NCBI GenBank assembly: GCA_947503155.1
Contig: CANNCL010000001.1
Location: 496,001 to 560,000 of the forward strand
DNA length: 64,000 bases
Source: an uncultured Erythrobacter sp.
GTDB taxonomy: Bacteria > Pseudomonadota > Alphaproteobacteria > Sphingomonadales > Sphingomonadaceae
Direction: 5' to 3'
Shown here: positions 43,894 to 52,451 of the stretch, one piece after another
How positions within the stretch are numbered: position 1 is the stretch's first letter
How the letters are laid out: each line of letters begins with the position of its first letter
Notes under the pieces: generated by a model
The model's database searches: none
Seen by the model: the letters and a program-made list of their open reading frames with translations, nothing else
What the model was told of the DNA's origin: nothing
Made by a program: the position numbers and the translations under genes

Positions 43894-45480
43894 ATGGAAA
43901 ACAACCAACCAGCCGAACCGAACTCCTTCTGCGAAATCGTGCAGGGCCATGCGCGAGAGAACGGCGACACTGCCGCCTTTACCTTTGGCGATGAGGTGAT
44001 CAGCTTTGCTGAGCTTGACGCGGGCAGCAACCGGGTCGCTCATGCGCTCACCGCAATGGGCGTGACCAAGGGGGAGCGCGTCTCTTTCCTCGGCAAGAAC
44101 CACCCGCTCTATTTCGAAGCCTTGCTGGGCGCGGCCAAAATCGGGGCGGTGATGACCCCGGTGAACTGGCGCCTGGCCGCGCCAGAGGTCGCCTATATTC
44201 TCGCCAATTGCGAAGCGCGCGTGGTGTTCGTGGCAGAAGGATTTGCCGAAATGCTGGCGCAGGTCAGCGGGGACACGCCCAAGGTCGAACATATTATCGG
44301 CATTGATGCGCCCGATCATTCCGGCACCGATTACCGGACATGGCGCGATGCCGCCCCGGCTGATCCTGTGACCGTCCCAATCGGTCTCGAAGATGACGCC
44401 TTGCAACTCTACACCTCTGGTACAACGGGCCGGCCAAAAGGCGCGGTGATGACCCAAGGGTCGATCCTATCGAGCCGCGCCGGGTCAGAAGGGGAAACCC
44501 GCAAATGGCAAGAACCGGTCGAAGGCGACGTCACATTGCTCGCCATGCCGTGTTTCCACATTAGCGGCACCGGCACCGGTATCGGGACAATGGTCGCGGG
44601 CACCAATTCGATTGTCTTGCCCGAATATGACCCGGCCAAAGCGCTCGACCTGATCGAGAACTTCAATATTTCAAAGATTTTCCTCGTCCCCGCCGCGATC
44701 CAAATCCTGCTCAATCATCCGCGCGTCCGCGAGGTCGATTTCAGCCGCCTCAAATATGTCACCTATGGCGCGTCGCCGATCCCGCTGGAATTGATGCGGG
44801 AGGCGATGGAGGTCTTGGGCTGCGGTTTTGTCCAGATGTACGGCATGACCGAAACTAGCGGTACGATCGTCGCGCTCGACCCAGAGGATCACGTCCCCGA
44901 AGGATCACCGCGTATGCGCAGCGTCGGCACGCCGATGGCCGGGGTTGAGCTCAAGATCATTGACGAAGAAGGCGCCCAAGTCCCCGCCAACACGGTCGGC
45001 GAAATCGCCACGCGGTCGGCCAAAAATATGAGCCGATATTGGAACAATGCGGATGCCACTGCCGATACTGTTGATGCCGATGGCTGGCTGCGCACCGGCG
45101 ATGCCGGCTATCTCGACGAAGACGGATACCTCTATATTCACGACCGGGTGAAGGACATGATCATCTCTGGCGGAGAGAATATCTACCCGGCTGAAGTTGA
45201 AAATGCCGTCTATGCCCACCCCAAAGTCGCCGATGTCGCCGTGATCGGTGTGCCGGACGAAAAATGGGGCGAGGCGGTGAAGGCCTGCGTCGTGGTCAAA
45301 GATGGCGAGAATTTGAGCGAGGCGGATATCATCGCCCATGCACGGACCCATATTGCCGGTTACAAATGTCCCAAATCGGTGGACTTTATTGCGGCCCTGC
45401 CGCGCAATCCCTCTGGCAAAATCCTGCGCCGTGAATTGCGTGCGCCCTATTGGGAGGGGAAGGATCGCGGTGTTAATTAG
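43894..45480 (+). CDS. Acyl-CoA synthetase (AMP-forming) ligase
   Basis: Activates a carboxylic acid to its CoA thioester using ATP. The 528-residue protein has the phosphate loop TSGTTGRPKG from residue 174, YGMTETSG (A5), DRVKDMIISGGENIYP (A8 hinge) and the catalytic C-terminal Lys in NPSGKILRREL (A10). This is the fatty acid/steroid side-chain type; the substrate is not predictable. It supplies the CoA ester for the hydratase and dehydrogenase encoded further on. Confidence 0.94.
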   Translation: MENNQPAEPNSFCEIVQGHARENGDTAAFTFGDEVISFAELDAGSNRVAHALTAMGVTKGERVSFLGKNHPLYFEALLGAAKIGAVMTPVNWRLAAPEVAYILANCEARVVFVAEGFAEMLAQVSGDTPKVEHIIGIDAPDHSGTDYRTWRDAAPADPVTVPIGLEDDALQLYTSGTTGRPKGAVMTQGSILSSRAGSEGETRKWQEPVEGDVTLLAMPCFHISGTGTGIGTMVAGTNSIVLPEYDPAKALDLIENFNISKIFLVPAAIQILLNHPRVREVDFSRLKYVTYGASPIPLELMREAMEVLGCGFVQMYGMTETSGTIVALDPEDHVPEGSPRMRSVGTPMAGVELKIIDEEGAQVPANTVGEIATRSAKNMSRYWNNADATADTVDADGWLRTGDAGYLDEDGYLYIHDRVKDMIISGGENIYPAEVENAVYAHPKVADVAVIGVPDEKWGEAVKACVVVKDGENLSEADIIAHARTHIAGYKCPKSVDFIAALPRNPSGKILRRELRAPYWEGKDRGVN

Positions 45481-45489
45481 GCCCGGCAG

Positions 45490-46020
45490 ATGACCGGCGA
45501 TTTGCCCATTCGGCAGGTCGCCTATTTCGTGCCCGATATCGCGGCGGCGGCGCGCGCCCATGCGGCGCAATTTGGCTCTGGCCCCTATTTCGTCATGCGC
45601 CATGTCCCCGTCAGCCGCAGCATCCATCGCGGGACAGATCAGCGCTTCGATCATTCTTCGGCTTACGGGCAATGGGGCGATGTGATGATCGAATTTGTTC
45701 AGCAAAATGGCCGCGAACCCAGCGCGATGCACGACCTCTATCCTGCCGGATCGGGTCGATACGGACTGCATCATATCGCGGTGTTTGTGGATTCGTTGGA
45801 TGATGCAATTGCGGATTTTGAATCGCGCGGCTTCGCGCTGGCGCAGCTTTCAGAGACATCGAATGGCACTCGCTTCGCCTTTGCTGATGCCTCGCAAAGC
45901 CTCGGCCATATGATCGAATTGTACGAACCGAGCGAGGCGCTCACCGGGTTTTACGCCATGGTCCGGGACGCGGCGAGGGGCTGGGACGGCGGCGATCCGA
46001 TCCGCGAATTGGGGGAATGA
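45490..46020 (+). CDS. VOC family (glyoxalase-like) protein
   Basis: A 176-residue protein with the beta-alpha-beta-beta-beta vicinal-oxygen-chelate pattern twice: IRQVAYFVPDIAAAARAHA and LHHIAVFVDSLDDAIADFE, each with a metal-side His or Gln, and a terminal HMIELYEPS metal Glu. Possible roles are epimerase, lyase or dioxygenase. It follows the acyl-CoA ligase by 9 bp and precedes the epoxide-hydrolase-like gene by 1 bp, so it is part of one unit. Confidence 0.85.
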   Translation: MTGDLPIRQVAYFVPDIAAAARAHAAQFGSGPYFVMRHVPVSRSIHRGTDQRFDHSSAYGQWGDVMIEFVQQNGREPSAMHDLYPAGSGRYGLHHIAVFVDSLDDAIADFESRGFALAQLSETSNGTRFAFADASQSLGHMIELYEPSEALTGFYAMVRDAARGWDGGDPIRELGE

Positions 46021-46021
46021 C

Positions 46022-46492
46022 ATGATCGACTTAAACGACGCTTCGAACGACGCAGAACGTCTGGCGCTTTCCATATTCAAAGCGATGGATGACGGACAGA
46101 TTGTGGAGGCCATACCCGCCCTCACCGCGCCCGATTTCATCTGGTCCAATAGCGGATTGCCCGATTTGCGCGGGCAGGATGAAGTGATCAAATTGTTGAT
46201 GTCGGGCGGGTTTGAAAATGAAATTCCGATCCTGACGAACATGACCCATTTCACCGCCGATCTGGTGCACATATCCTCTCACGCAAACGTCGTTTTCACA
46301 GAGCGGGTGGATCACCATTGGGACGCCGAAGGCCGCGATTTGATGACCCCGCATATTTGCGGCGTCGTTGAAATCACAGACGGCAAGATTTCGCGGCTGC
46401 ACGATTTCTACGATACGGCCTGCTACGATCAATCACCGACCCCGCCGCAATCCGGCTTCGCTCTGGCAGATCGGCATCCAGAGCGGGTTTAG
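46022..46492 (+). CDS. NTF2-fold protein with limonene-1,2-epoxide hydrolase-like triad
   Basis: A 156-residue SnoaL/LEH-type protein. The active-site positions of limonene-1,2-epoxide hydrolase are present: Arg95 and Asp97 (ERVDHH) and Asp128 (LHDFYD), with the 2- and 31-residue spacings of the Rhodococcus enzyme. The Asn of the water-positioning pair is kept (Asn43) while the Tyr is Trp41. It would open an epoxide to a diol by direct water attack. Family recalled, spacing counted; activity is inferred. Third gene of the acyl-CoA ligase unit. Confidence 0.78.
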   Translation: MIDLNDASNDAERLALSIFKAMDDGQIVEAIPALTAPDFIWSNSGLPDLRGQDEVIKLLMSGGFENEIPILTNMTHFTADLVHISSHANVVFTERVDHHWDAEGRDLMTPHICGVVEITDGKISRLHDFYDTACYDQSPTPPQSGFALADRHPERV

Positions 46493-46500
46493 ACCGCCCG

Positions 46501-46875
46501 TTAAGCAGTCAGCCCGGCCAGATCGACTTTCTGCGCGCGGCATTCCGCATCGGCCAGCGCGGCGACCACCGAAAATGCGACAAAGCGCGCTTCGCCAATT
46601 TCCGCGATAACGGCGGCGGCATCTGCATCCGTGATGGCGGTGTGTTCAAACGGGATGCGCCGCGCATAAGCGAGAGCGGCGGCCGGGGCGTTGCCGGATG
46701 GCGGCGCGTTACTGGGCGGCGGTGTCTCGCCCATCCCATGCACTTGCGCGACAGCATGGCGGATTTGCGCAGTAAACTCCTCACCCAGCGCATCGTGAGC
46801 GGCGCTACGGAAAGCCTCAAATTTCGCGCCCAATACAGGCGATCCGGCCAGCGCCGAGGCAACCGGCCCGTTCAT
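46501..46875 (-). CDS. Small helical protein coupled to a carboxymuconolactone decarboxylase-like gene
   Basis: A 124-residue, Ala-rich, mostly helical protein without a clear family. The stretch ITDADAAAVIAEIGEARFV resembles the C-terminal helices of AhpD/CMD proteins, so it may be a diverged partner of the upstream gene. The central part has a Pro/Asn-rich linker. Its start overlaps the upstream CMD-like stop by four bases (ATGA), which supports it being real. Confidence 0.6.
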   Translation of the reverse strand: MNGPVASALAGSPVLGAKFEAFRSAAHDALGEEFTAQIRHAVAQVHGMGETPPPSNAPPSGNAPAAALAYARRIPFEHTAITDADAAAVIAEIGEARFVAFSVVAALADAECRAQKVDLAGLTA

Positions 46876-47402
46876 GCCATTTCTGCCGGAGCAGGCGTTG
46901 GCAAAACAGTTCGGCCCATCACATCAGGTTCCAACCCCATCGTAATCAACGCTTTGGCCAGCGCCAGAAACAGCGTCAGGCCCAGCCCCAATTCCGCAAT
47001 CTGTTCGGGCGACAAATGCCGCTGCAACGCGGCCTGTGCATCGCCGGTCAGCAATTCGGGATCATGGATCACCGCATCGGTGAATTTCAGCACGGCTTTT
47101 TCCGCATCGGACAGTTTATCCGATGTCTCATATCCCCAATCAATGTCATCAACGATCTCTTCGCCCAGCCCTTGGCCCAGCGCTTTGTCGAACCGCACAT
47201 TGCGGCAAAATCCGCATTCGGTGACACGGGCATTGCGCATCCGCGCGACCTCTTTGATCCGCGCGGCCAGCACATCACTGCCCCAGAACGCGGCGTAAAG
47301 TTCGGTGAACGCCTCTGCGATGGCCGGCTGATGCGCGAGGACAGAGCTGAAATGCGCAGGCTCTCCTGCGATGGCCGATGAAACGCGCGGTGTGGTGGAC
47401 AT
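46872..47402 (-). CDS. Carboxymuconolactone decarboxylase/AhpD-like protein
   Basis: A 176-residue alpha-helical protein of the CMD superfamily. It carries the CxxC motif CGFC in VTECGFCRNVRFD, the redox pair seen in AhpD-like alkylhydroperoxidases, and the FTDAVIHDPELL helix. Start at 47402 (MSTTPRVS), preceded by GGAGAACC. Either a peroxidase-type reductant or a decarboxylase in ring cleavage. Confidence 0.85.
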   Translation of the reverse strand: MSTTPRVSSAIAGEPAHFSSVLAHQPAIAEAFTELYAAFWGSDVLAARIKEVARMRNARVTECGFCRNVRFDKALGQGLGEEIVDDIDWGYETSDKLSDAEKAVLKFTDAVIHDPELLTGDAQAALQRHLSPEQIAELGLGLTLFLALAKALITMGLEPDVMGRTVLPTPAPAEMA

Positions 47403-47520
47403 GACGGTTCTCCTCTTGCCGCGCAGGGTAACGTGTCTGCGCCAATCGGCCCCCTCCTCATTTTCGTAAGGGGACGCGGCCGCACTGCGCTCTATGATCG
47501 GTGCAACAAAGGAGGCCCAC

Positions 47521-47892
47521 ATGGCAGGCGAAGCGCAGCGCGTAATCGAAAAATTCTGGGACGTTCAAAACGGCGGCGACTACACACAGCTTGCCCCGCT
47601 CTTTGCCGACGATGCCCTGCTCGAAGACCCTATCTGGGGCCGGTATGAAGGGCGCGAGGCGATCCTTGGTTTTATGACCACGATGGTAAGAGAGATGGGG
47701 GAGCGCAAAATCAACTTTACCGTTGATGAGATTTGCGGCGATGATCACGCGGTTTGGGCGCGGTGGACGATGCACACACCCGATGGGGCACGCAGCGGGG
47801 CCGGTATCTACAAGGTAGCAGGCGGGCAACTGACCTATTACCGTGATTATATGGACCCACCAGCCGAAGACTCCCAGGCCGAGGAAGAGTGA
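47521..47892 (+). CDS. SnoaL/NTF2-fold protein
   Basis: A 123-residue protein of the small NTF2-like group with FADDALLEDPIWGRYEGREAI and a YYRDYMD C-terminal motif. It keeps the C-terminal Asp of the LEH triad but not the Arg-x-Asp pair (ARWTMH instead), so LEH activity is not expected. The start at 47521 follows AAAGGAGGCCCAC, a near-perfect ribosome binding site; a start at 47494 would bypass it. One base separates it from the crotonase-like gene. Confidence 0.84.
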   Translation: MAGEAQRVIEKFWDVQNGGDYTQLAPLFADDALLEDPIWGRYEGREAILGFMTTMVREMGERKINFTVDEICGDDHAVWARWTMHTPDGARSGAGIYKVAGGQLTYYRDYMDPPAEDSQAEEE

Positions 47893-47893
47893 G

Positions 47894-48631
47894 ATGACCG
47901 ACACCGTTTTGCGCGAAGATTTTGACGGCTGGACGCAGCTGACCTTGAACCGCCCGGATAAGCTTAATTCGCTGACCGTGGAGATGTTTGGCGAATTGCG
48001 CGCGCATGTGGCCGACCTTGCGCAAAGCACCGGCATTGGCTGCGTCGTTTTGCGCGGGGCGGGGAAATGTTTCTCCGCCGGGCATGACCTTGGCGGCATT
48101 GCACAAGGCGAAGCGCCGCCGAGCAAAGGCTGGCATTCGGAAACGCTGCGGCTGCTTGAGAAACTGCCGATCCCAGTCGTCGCGGCGGTGCATGGGCATT
48201 GTTACACCGGCGCACTCGAAGTCGCGCTGGCGGCGGATTTTATCGTGGCGAGCGGCAATGCGCGCTTTGGCGATACCCATGCGAAATTTGCGCTGACGCC
48301 GGTATGGGGGATGAGCGTGCGCCTACCCCGGCGCGTGGGCCTTTCGACCGCGAAACGGTTGATGTTCACCGCGCAGATGTTTGATGCGCAAGAGGCGGTG
48401 CGGATTGGATTGGCCGAATATGCCGTGGCAGATAGCGAATTTGAGACAGAGATCGCCCGATTGGCCGCGCAAATCGCCGGTCAAAGCCATTTTAGCCACG
48501 CCGCAATCAAACGCTTGCTCGACCGCGCGGATGCGAAACCTGCCGATGATGCGTTGGTGCGCGAATGGATGGACGGCGAAGGGCGCGGCCCGGATATGCA
48601 TGAGCGTATCGGCGCATTTATGAAGAAATAA
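47894..48631 (+). CDS. Enoyl-CoA hydratase/isomerase family protein
   Basis: Crotonase-fold enzyme of 245 residues acting on acyl-CoA esters. The oxyanion-hole segments CFSAGHDLGGIA and HGHCYTGALEVALAADF are present. The first catalytic Glu is kept (Glu109) but the second (Glu164 of rat hydratase) aligns with His129 in FGDTHAKF, as in a subgroup with ADTHA-type motifs. So hydratase activity may be altered, or it may be an isomerase or lyase. Start at 47894, one base after the NTF2-like gene. Confidence 0.9.
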   Translation: MTDTVLREDFDGWTQLTLNRPDKLNSLTVEMFGELRAHVADLAQSTGIGCVVLRGAGKCFSAGHDLGGIAQGEAPPSKGWHSETLRLLEKLPIPVVAAVHGHCYTGALEVALAADFIVASGNARFGDTHAKFALTPVWGMSVRLPRRVGLSTAKRLMFTAQMFDAQEAVRIGLAEYAVADSEFETEIARLAAQIAGQSHFSHAAIKRLLDRADAKPADDALVREWMDGEGRGPDMHERIGAFMKK

Positions 48632-48646
48632 TCCGCGCAAACACCA

Positions 48647-49171
48647 TCACAGTTTGCGGTATCGCGGGTGGCCGGGCCCATCGATTTTGAAGGTCGGCAG
48701 CGGGAAATCGGGATCGGGTTCAAAGCCGGGCTGATCCGTCAGCGGGCTTTTCCAATCGACGATGTATGTGCGCGCCGAAATGCGCCATTCTTGCGCGCCG
48801 TCATCGCCGCGCTTTTCCCACTCATCCAAATAACGCCCGCCGATCATATCGCCAGCAATACTGCCGTCCTCCTGCAACCGGCCTCCGCCAAAAATGCCGT
48901 AACATTCGCTGCTGGCGGACACGTCCGAATGAAACCGGATCAGCGGCGGGGAAAGCATGTGCCAGCGGCGCGCAAGGCCGCTTTCGGTCGCCATGACCAC
49001 GGGCAGGAAATCCTCCGCAGTGCCGGTGAAGAACCCGTATTCGATCGCGGCATCTGGCCAATAACAGCTCGCCTGACCTTCTGCGTCGAGCCAATCAAGC
49101 GTTCGGCAATAGCGCTGGATCACATCGCTGATCTCTTGCTTGTCGATCAGCTCTTGCAGTTTCGCGTCCAT
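48647..49171 (-). CDS. SnoaL-like protein (SnoaL_4 type)
   Basis: A 174-residue NTF2-fold protein beginning DKQEISDVIQRYCRTLDWLD, the opening typical of SnoaL_4 and of ring-hydroxylating oxygenase beta-like proteins, with GRYLDEWEKRGDDGAQEWRI as the usual second half. The start at 49171 follows GGGAGAGAACC. The role is unknown. It is transcribed divergently from the P450 gene 89 bp away, so the two may share control. Confidence 0.83.
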   Translation of the reverse strand: MDAKLQELIDKQEISDVIQRYCRTLDWLDAEGQASCYWPDAAIEYGFFTGTAEDFLPVVMATESGLARRWHMLSPPLIRFHSDVSASSECYGIFGGGRLQEDGSIAGDMIGGRYLDEWEKRGDDGAQEWRISARTYIVDWKSPLTDQPGFEPDPDFPLPTFKIDGPGHPRYRKL

Positions 49172-49259
49172 TGGTTCTCTCCCTATTTCCGCCAATTGTG
49201 TCCCGGTCTTATCGCGGCGATCCTCTGCCAAACACCATCATCAGTTTCGTGAGGACGCC

Positions 49260-50534
49260 ATGACCAACGCAGCGAGCACCCCGAGCATAAACCTGTTCGA
49301 CCCCGAAACTCAGCAATGCCCGTATGACGCCTATGGCAAGCTGCGCGATGAGGCCCCCGTCTTTCACATCCCCGGCACCGATATGTATGTCGTCAGCCGC
49401 TATGATGACGTCCGCGAAGTGCTCATGGACCCGGCGCGCTTCCCCAGCTCGTCTGCCGACACACCGTTCCGCGCCAGCGCCGGTAATGTCGAACGCGGCG
49501 AAATGGTCGCGGCGCGTTTTGCCGAAAAAGGCTGGGTGCCGGCGCCGACATTGAATGGACGCGACGATCCGAACCACAAACAAATGCGTGCGATGTTCAA
49601 CCAAGCGTTCAAACCTTCGCGCATCAAGGAAATCGACCACAAGGTCGAAGGGCTCGCTTACGAATTGATCGGCGGCTTTATAGCGGAGGGTCGGTGCGAA
49701 TGGGTCAAGCAATTCTGTGTGCCGTTGCCGCTGTTTATTATCGGCGAACAAATGGGCGCCGCGCGCGAGGATATGTGGCGGATCAAACGCTGGACCGATG
49801 CATTTTTTCAGCGGATTTCGCTGATGCTACCCGAAGACCAGCATATGGAAATGGTCGACCGCGAGATCGAGGCGCAGCAATATTTCCAACCCATTTTTGA
49901 CCGTCTGCGCGCCAATCCCGATGACAGCCTCATCAGCGTGCTCGTCAACACTGTGATCGAGGATTGGGGCCGCACGCTCACCGACAATGAACTGCATGCC
50001 GAAATGATGGCGGATACTTTTGTCGGCGGCAGCGAGACGACGACCAATGCGCTGGCGGCGGGGATGAAGTTGCTGATTGAAAACAAGGACGTTTGGCAAA
50101 AACTCAAATCCGACCCGGACAAATATATGAAGACCTTTGTGGAGGAGGTCGTGCGGCTCGAAAGCCCGGTGCAATCGCTGATGCGGTTTGTGCGCGAGGA
50201 TACGCAATTGGCGGGCGTCGCCCTGCCTGCGGGGTCGATGGTCAATATCCGTTTTGCCGCCGCCAACCGGGATGAACGCGCGTTTGAATGCCCTGAGAAA
50301 CTCGATCTGGACCGGCCTAAGGCTGGCTCTCACATGGGCTTTGGCTCAGGCACGCATCATTGTTTGGGCGCGCCGCTGGCCCGGCGCGAATTGATCTGGG
50401 GCTTTACCGCCGTGGTCGACCGGTTTGAGGATATGCATTTTGCCGATGCCAAGAATGACTTCGAATATCACCCGCATTTCCTGCTGCGCTCTTTGAAAGA
50501 GCTGCATATCGAATTTGAGCCGAAAAAGACCTAA
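49260..50534 (+). CDS. Cytochrome P450 (class I bacterial type)
   Basis: Haem-thiolate mono-oxygenase of 424 residues, soluble, needing a ferredoxin and reductase. Visible are the I-helix GGSETT at 256-261, ExxR at 296-299 and the haem loop FGSGTHHCLG with Cys368. The start at 49260 follows GTGAGGACGCC. It resembles P450s acting on terpenoids, steroids or alkyl side chains, but no named family is claimed. No ferredoxin gene is adjacent. Confidence 0.93.
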   Translation: MTNAASTPSINLFDPETQQCPYDAYGKLRDEAPVFHIPGTDMYVVSRYDDVREVLMDPARFPSSSADTPFRASAGNVERGEMVAARFAEKGWVPAPTLNGRDDPNHKQMRAMFNQAFKPSRIKEIDHKVEGLAYELIGGFIAEGRCEWVKQFCVPLPLFIIGEQMGAAREDMWRIKRWTDAFFQRISLMLPEDQHMEMVDREIEAQQYFQPIFDRLRANPDDSLISVLVNTVIEDWGRTLTDNELHAEMMADTFVGGSETTTNALAAGMKLLIENKDVWQKLKSDPDKYMKTFVEEVVRLESPVQSLMRFVREDTQLAGVALPAGSMVNIRFAAANRDERAFECPEKLDLDRPKAGSHMGFGSGTHHCLGAPLARRELIWGFTAVVDRFEDMHFADAKNDFEYHPHFLLRSLKELHIEFEPKKT

Positions 50535-50542
50535 CCGCGATC

Positions 50543-52162
50543 CTAGATATTCGCCCGCGCCGCCGTGCGTCCGGCGATATAGCCAAAGGTTAGCGCCGGG
50601 CCGAGCGTGCCCCCTGCGCCTGCATAAATACCGCCCGTGGGGCACGCGATGGCATTGCCTGCGCCGTATAGGCCGGCAATCGCTTCGCCGTCATGGCCAA
50701 GGATACGCGCCGCGCCGTCCGTGCGCGCGCCGCCATTGGTGCCCAGCAATCCCATGCGGATTTCCACCGCGTAAAACGGCCCGGTTTCAACCGCGCCCAA
50801 TGTGACCGCAGCGCCCTCTCTGCTGCGGTCGCCGTAAAAATGATCATAGGCGCTGGTGCCGCGTGCAAAATCGGGATCATGGCCTGCCGCCGCATGGCCG
50901 TTGAAGCGCGCGACAGTCGCGCTCAAACCATCCGCCGGAACGCCAATCTTGTCCGCCAGTTCCGCCAAACTATCGGCGCGCGTCACCCATTCCGGCACAG
51001 GCTGCCCCGGTAGGCGCGGGCCGATGGGATAGCGTTCCACATAATCGGCATCAAAGATCAACCATGCGGGCAGATTGGGGTAATCATAAGTCTGCGGATC
51101 AAACTGATGAAACGCCCCGGCAAGCGCGGAATAATTGGCCGCTTCGTTGCAGAACCGCTGACCCTTGCCATTGACCATGATTGAATGCGGCACGGTGCGC
51201 TCGATCAACACTGGCTGCGCGCGCTGCTCTCCTGTGGCCCACGGCATGTCGGGCGTCACCAATGTCGGCGCCCACCAACCCTGCGTCATATTGCCCAGCT
51301 TCGCGCCGCTTTCCATCGCCAGCGTCAATCCCTCGCCGCGCGCGGTGGGCGGGCTGGCCGGGGCGTCCATTGGCCCGCGCAAAAAGGTTTGGCGCTTGTC
51401 TTCGTCCCACTCAAAACCGCCTGTGGTGATGATGACACCGTTGCGGGCGGTCATGGCGAAAGGCTGGCCGCCGCGTGTGCCCTCAATCCCTGTGATGCGC
51501 CCATTTTCGCGCACCAACCGCTTGGTCTCAACCTCCAATATCGGTTCAATTCCCCGGTCGAGACAGGCTTTCAGCAGCCGTCCGACCATCGCCTGACCAA
51601 AGCCTCGTTCATTATTCGCCATGCGCCGGCCCAATTCCTCTGGCGGGACAACACCGCTGCCCCCGCCCAAAGGCGTCTCGCGCAGCATCATCGGCTTGGG
51701 TTCCTCGATGGCGGTGATACGCCCGGCCCATTCGCCCAATTCGCCCAGAGCAAACAGATCATGATCCAGCGCGCGCCCCCCTTCTGGCTTTGCGCCGGGA
51801 CGGTCCAGATAATAGTCGGGATACCCTTCGAGCAGAGCGACCTTCATCGCGCCTGTATCTTCCAAAAACGCCAATGCCTCTGGCCCGGAATCGACAAACG
51901 CCTCCAGCGTCTCATCGACCAAATCGCCGTGATCTAGGGCGCGGAAATAGGCGAGCGCTTCTTCGCGGCTGTCGGACATTCCGGCGGCGCGTTGGCGCGG
52001 ATTGTCCGGCACCCAAATGACCCCGCCCGAAATCGCGCCGGTGCCGCCGATCCGGTCAAAACGTTCGATGATGGTGACGCTCGCGCCCGCCTCATGGGCG
52101 GCCAATGCGGCGGTCATGCCAGCGGGGCCGCAGCCCAGAATGATAATATCAGTTTCGTTCAT
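50543..52162 (-). CDS. FAD-dependent oxidoreductase, 3-ketosteroid-dehydrogenase-like
   Basis: A 539-residue flavoprotein of the FAD_binding_2 / fumarate reductase fold. The FAD motif GCGPAGM lies at residues 10-16, the second IIERFDRIGGTGAISGG follows, and the C-terminal FAD segment reads GLYGAGNAIACPTGGIYAGAG with TLGPALTFGYIAGR, as in 3-ketosteroid delta-1-dehydrogenases and FAD-dependent tricarballylate-type enzymes. It probably introduces a C=C next to a ketone. The start at 52162 (MNETDIII) is chosen because family members begin just before the FAD loop. Confidence 0.88.
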   Translation of the reverse strand: MNETDIIILGCGPAGMTAALAAHEAGASVTIIERFDRIGGTGAISGGVIWVPDNPRQRAAGMSDSREEALAYFRALDHGDLVDETLEAFVDSGPEALAFLEDTGAMKVALLEGYPDYYLDRPGAKPEGGRALDHDLFALGELGEWAGRITAIEEPKPMMLRETPLGGGSGVVPPEELGRRMANNERGFGQAMVGRLLKACLDRGIEPILEVETKRLVRENGRITGIEGTRGGQPFAMTARNGVIITTGGFEWDEDKRQTFLRGPMDAPASPPTARGEGLTLAMESGAKLGNMTQGWWAPTLVTPDMPWATGEQRAQPVLIERTVPHSIMVNGKGQRFCNEAANYSALAGAFHQFDPQTYDYPNLPAWLIFDADYVERYPIGPRLPGQPVPEWVTRADSLAELADKIGVPADGLSATVARFNGHAAAGHDPDFARGTSAYDHFYGDRSREGAAVTLGAVETGPFYAVEIRMGLLGTNGGARTDGAARILGHDGEAIAGLYGAGNAIACPTGGIYAGAGGTLGPALTFGYIAGRTAARANI

Positions 52163-52248
52163 GCACCGCATAAGGGGGTAGGCGCGCGAAAGGTGCAACT
52201 CGCACTTTTGCGTTTCCTACACAGGCCGGTTTTGGCAGCTTCCTTTGG

Positions 52249-52284
52249 ATGCTCACCAGAATGCTCACCCGAATGCTCAGCCCC
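52249..52284. repeat. 12-bp tandem repeat in an intergenic region
   Basis: Three units starting ATGCTCACCAGA, ATGCTCACCCGA and ATGCTCAGCCCC between the divergent flavoprotein and SDR genes. A second, 9-bp repeat (GTGTGTCAG twice) lies at 52365-52382. Confidence 0.8.
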
Positions 52285-52451
52285 GCCTTTCTCGCGCTGA
52301 CCCCTGATCGCTTTATCCGATTAAAGGCGGCGCCAATGATGAAACGGATTTTACCCCCTAGACTGTGTGTCAGGTGTGTCAGGCTTGCTCAAAATAGCGG
52401 GGTGCGCTTCGCCGCCATTCGCCTACCATGCCGGGCAAAGGGAGAAGCATT

